From the NCBI GenBank assembly GCA_013214275.1, contig JABSPP010000015.1, positions 1 through 14,276 of the forward strand: DNA of 14,276 bases. The letters are read 5' to 3'. The position numbers and the translations under genes are program-made. The DNA is from Flavobacteriaceae bacterium. GTDB lineage: Bacteria > Bacteroidota > Bacteroidia > Flavobacteriales > Flavobacteriaceae. The notes beneath the pieces are model-generated. The model saw only the letters and a program-made list of their open reading frames with translations. It was not told the DNA's origin and did not search any database. Every line of letters starts with the position of its first letter. The stretch's first letter is position 1. Of the stretch, positions 14,074-14,276 are shown piece by piece.

Positions 14074-14152
14074 CTCTATCCTTTCATTTTTGCTATATTG
14101 TCTTAAAACCACTATTTAACTTGCTTTTAAGGCGTTTCCCATATGCAAGACA

Positions 14153-14276
14153 TTACGGAAGTTCCCAAATCCATCTGTCGTCTTCGTTAGTAATCATTCT
14201 TATTATTCTAGGGTAACCAATTTTTGATATAAGAATGCATCCCAACAATGGTTTTGGAAGGTGATTTTTACCATAT
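14153..14276 (-). CDS. 3' end of an unidentified gene (partial)
   Basis: An open frame enters from the right edge and stops at TAA 14155-14153, giving 40 visible residues that include HLPKPLLGCILISKIGYPRI and end RWIWELP. Composition is protein-like and other frames on this strand have stops. No family can be assigned from so little. About 79 nt without an evident gene separate it from the next start; I see no convincing terminator there. Confidence 0.4.
   Translation of the reverse strand, partial: YGKNHLPKPLLGCILISKIGYPRIIRMITNEDDRWIWELP

Noticed and set aside
14074..14112. GTG start at 14112 for the small gene
   Set aside because: ATG at 14073 has a clear AAGGA site; the GTG has none.
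14074..14152. Possible promoter or terminator in the gap left of the right-edge gene fragment
   Set aside because: A TATAGC-like box and a 5-bp CTTGC/GCAAG stem with a long loop can be found, but neither is strong enough to call.
1..14276. A defence, CRISPR, retron or other novel non-structural system
   Set aside because: No such genes, repeats or RNA structures were seen; the window is filled by a packaging, head, fibre and tail module.

Overview
The window is a contiguous piece of the virion-structure module of a tailed phage or prophage. Every gene I can support reads on the minus strand, so the functional order runs from high to low coordinates. A tape measure protein and tail assembly chaperones with a programmed frameshift indicate a long, probably non-contractile tail (siphovirus type); no sheath or baseplate gene is visible. 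The DNA is moderately AT-rich, Shine-Dalgarno (SD) sites are common and the slippery site A AAA AAG is used, which fits a Gram-negative bacterial host. The host cannot be named from this sequence alone. No integrase, repressor, tRNA, IS element or CRISPR array is present.

Layout in transcription order. Right edge (14276-13652): the 3' end of an unidentified gene and two small unknown genes. Packaging and head (13652-7956): terminase small subunit, terminase large subunit, SPP1 gp6-like portal, two adjacent HK97 gp10-like proteins, a candidate promoter with a palindrome, coiled-coil scaffold, and HK97-fold major capsid protein followed by a strong intrinsic terminator. No prohead protease is seen, so assembly looks scaffold-driven.

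Fibre cassette (7921-3118): between the capsid gene and the head-tail adaptor lie six tightly overlapping genes. They are two small unknown proteins, a 55-residue protein with a duplicated motif that is easily missed, a 1048-residue modular fibre (Mtd-like N-terminus, repeats, beta-helix, collagen-like segments, C1q/TNF-like tip), a 249-residue beta-rich protein and an 84-residue protein of a family often misnamed 'DNA helicase UvrD'. The position directly behind the capsid gene raises the possibility of a capsid-attached fibre rather than a tail-tip fibre; this is the most interesting region.

Connector and tail (3121-1): head-tail adaptor with a C-terminal DxDGDGxxD calcium-type motif, tail terminator/completion protein, major tail protein followed by a hairpin, tail chaperone G (TTG start) and its -1 frameshift extension GT, and the N-terminal 155 residues of the tape measure protein, which runs off the left edge.

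Most junctions are ATGA or TAATG stop/start overlaps, implying translational coupling along one or a few long transcripts. The two proteins needed in most copies, capsid and tail tube, are each followed directly by a hairpin, suggesting expression is stepped down after them.
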